A stretch of DNA of 42,802 nucleotides, taken from contig JAGQXQ010000274.1 in the NCBI GenBank assembly GCA_020436535.1, forward strand, positions 1 to 42,802, given 5' to 3'. Under the pieces are notes generated by a model. It saw only the letters and a program-made list of their open reading frames with translations, was not told where the DNA came from and searched no databases. This DNA comes from Phaeodactylibacter sp. Lineage in GTDB: Bacteria; Bacteroidota; Bacteroidia; Chitinophagales; Saprospiraceae. Both the position numbers and the translations under genes were made by a program. This document shows, piece by piece, positions 42,574-42,802 of the stretch (the stretch's first letter is position 1; each line of letters opens with the position of its first letter).

Positions 42574-42802
42574 CTACCGCCTCCCCAAATCCTGCACCCA
42601 ATACCTCCCCGCCTGCGCTCCCCCCATCTCCGTATAATCCCCGCTCATCATATTCTCGCAGTGGCCCGGACTGTCTTTCCACCCCTGCACCACGGCGGTT
42701 ACATCCGAATAACCCCAGGCGATGTTCTCGGCAACCGCCCGCCAGGCGTAGCCTGCTTCGCTCACCCGCCCGGACATGTCGCTGCCGTCGGAGCCGCGGT
42801 GG
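42574..42802 (-). CDS. CAP/SCP-family secreted protein, 5'-partial
   Basis: The frame is open to the window edge, so the gene begins beyond 42802 and the ATG at 42777 is internal. Visible residues start HRGSDGSDMSGRVSEAGY, then ENIAWG, GWKDSPGHCENMMSGDYTEM and GRYWVQDLG. These are the conserved His, ENIA(W)G and SPGH motifs of the CAP (SCP/PR-1) superfamily, usually secreted. It is convergent with the AAA+ gene, with a gap of about 5 bases and no visible terminator hairpin. It is probably unrelated to the eCIS and marks the right border of the locus. Confidence 0.88.
   Translation of the reverse strand, partial: HRGSDGSDMSGRVSEAGYAWRAVAENIAWGYSDVTAVVQGWKDSPGHCENMMSGDYTEMGGAQAGRYWVQDLGRR

Overview
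The window is almost entirely one extracellular contractile injection system (eCIS) locus: a phage-tail-like particle of the Afp/PVC/AlgoCIS type with its cargo genes. Nearly all genes lie on the + strand, tightly packed, several with ATGA or TGATG overlaps. The host is most likely a Bacteroidota member, probably a marine, Saprospiraceae/Lewinella-like lineage. The reasons are the Bacteroidota-style eCIS gene set (DUF4255 cap, DUF5908 microprotein, CIS tape-measure family, DUF4157 cargo), the weak Shine-Dalgarno signals, A-rich start contexts, a type II lipoprotein, and moderate GC. The taxonomic placement is inference.

Structural block (1-25917). In order: a 5'-truncated protein with an acidic linker and a subtilisin/kexin-like domain whose catalytic His, Ser and oxyanion Asn all look substituted; a DUF4255 tail-terminator/cap; an unrecognised 446-aa protein; one sheath; two Cys-rich coiled-coil proteins of unknown role; two gp19-like tube proteins; a 55-aa DUF5908 protein; a LysM baseplate protein; a VgrG-like spike; a PAAR tip; gp25; a gp6/J-like baseplate protein (1560 aa); a giant Pvc12-like baseplate protein (2873 aa); and the tape measure. 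No tail-fibre gene is recognisable. The Pvc12-like protein carries about 1,600 residues of diverged repeats inserted between its conserved ends.

Cargo block (25983-41194). Three DUF4157 proteins share the same modular N-terminus. The first ends in a HET-C-like domain and is followed by a HEAT-repeat lipoprotein. The second (1683 aa) ends in a candidate PD-(D/E)XK nuclease and is followed by a beta-propeller protein and a paralogous gene pair. These may be immunity proteins. The stretch from about 31000 to 37800 looks AT-richer than its surroundings and is probably a transferred toxin module. A ParA ATPase and an animal-type haem peroxidase come next. The third DUF4157 protein has no toxin domain; it carries a tandem acidic repeat and a cationic tail.

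End block. The locus closes with the AAA+ ATPase of eCIS (Afp15/Pvc15-like). A convergent CAP/SCP-family gene runs off the right edge.

The observations most worth pursuing are: the repeat-expanded baseplate protein together with the absent fibre; a run of nine Gs exactly at the junction between the DUF4157 and HET-C domains, where a slip would remove the toxin; the motifs shared by the DUF4157 N-termini; and the pseudo-subtilase at the head of the operon.
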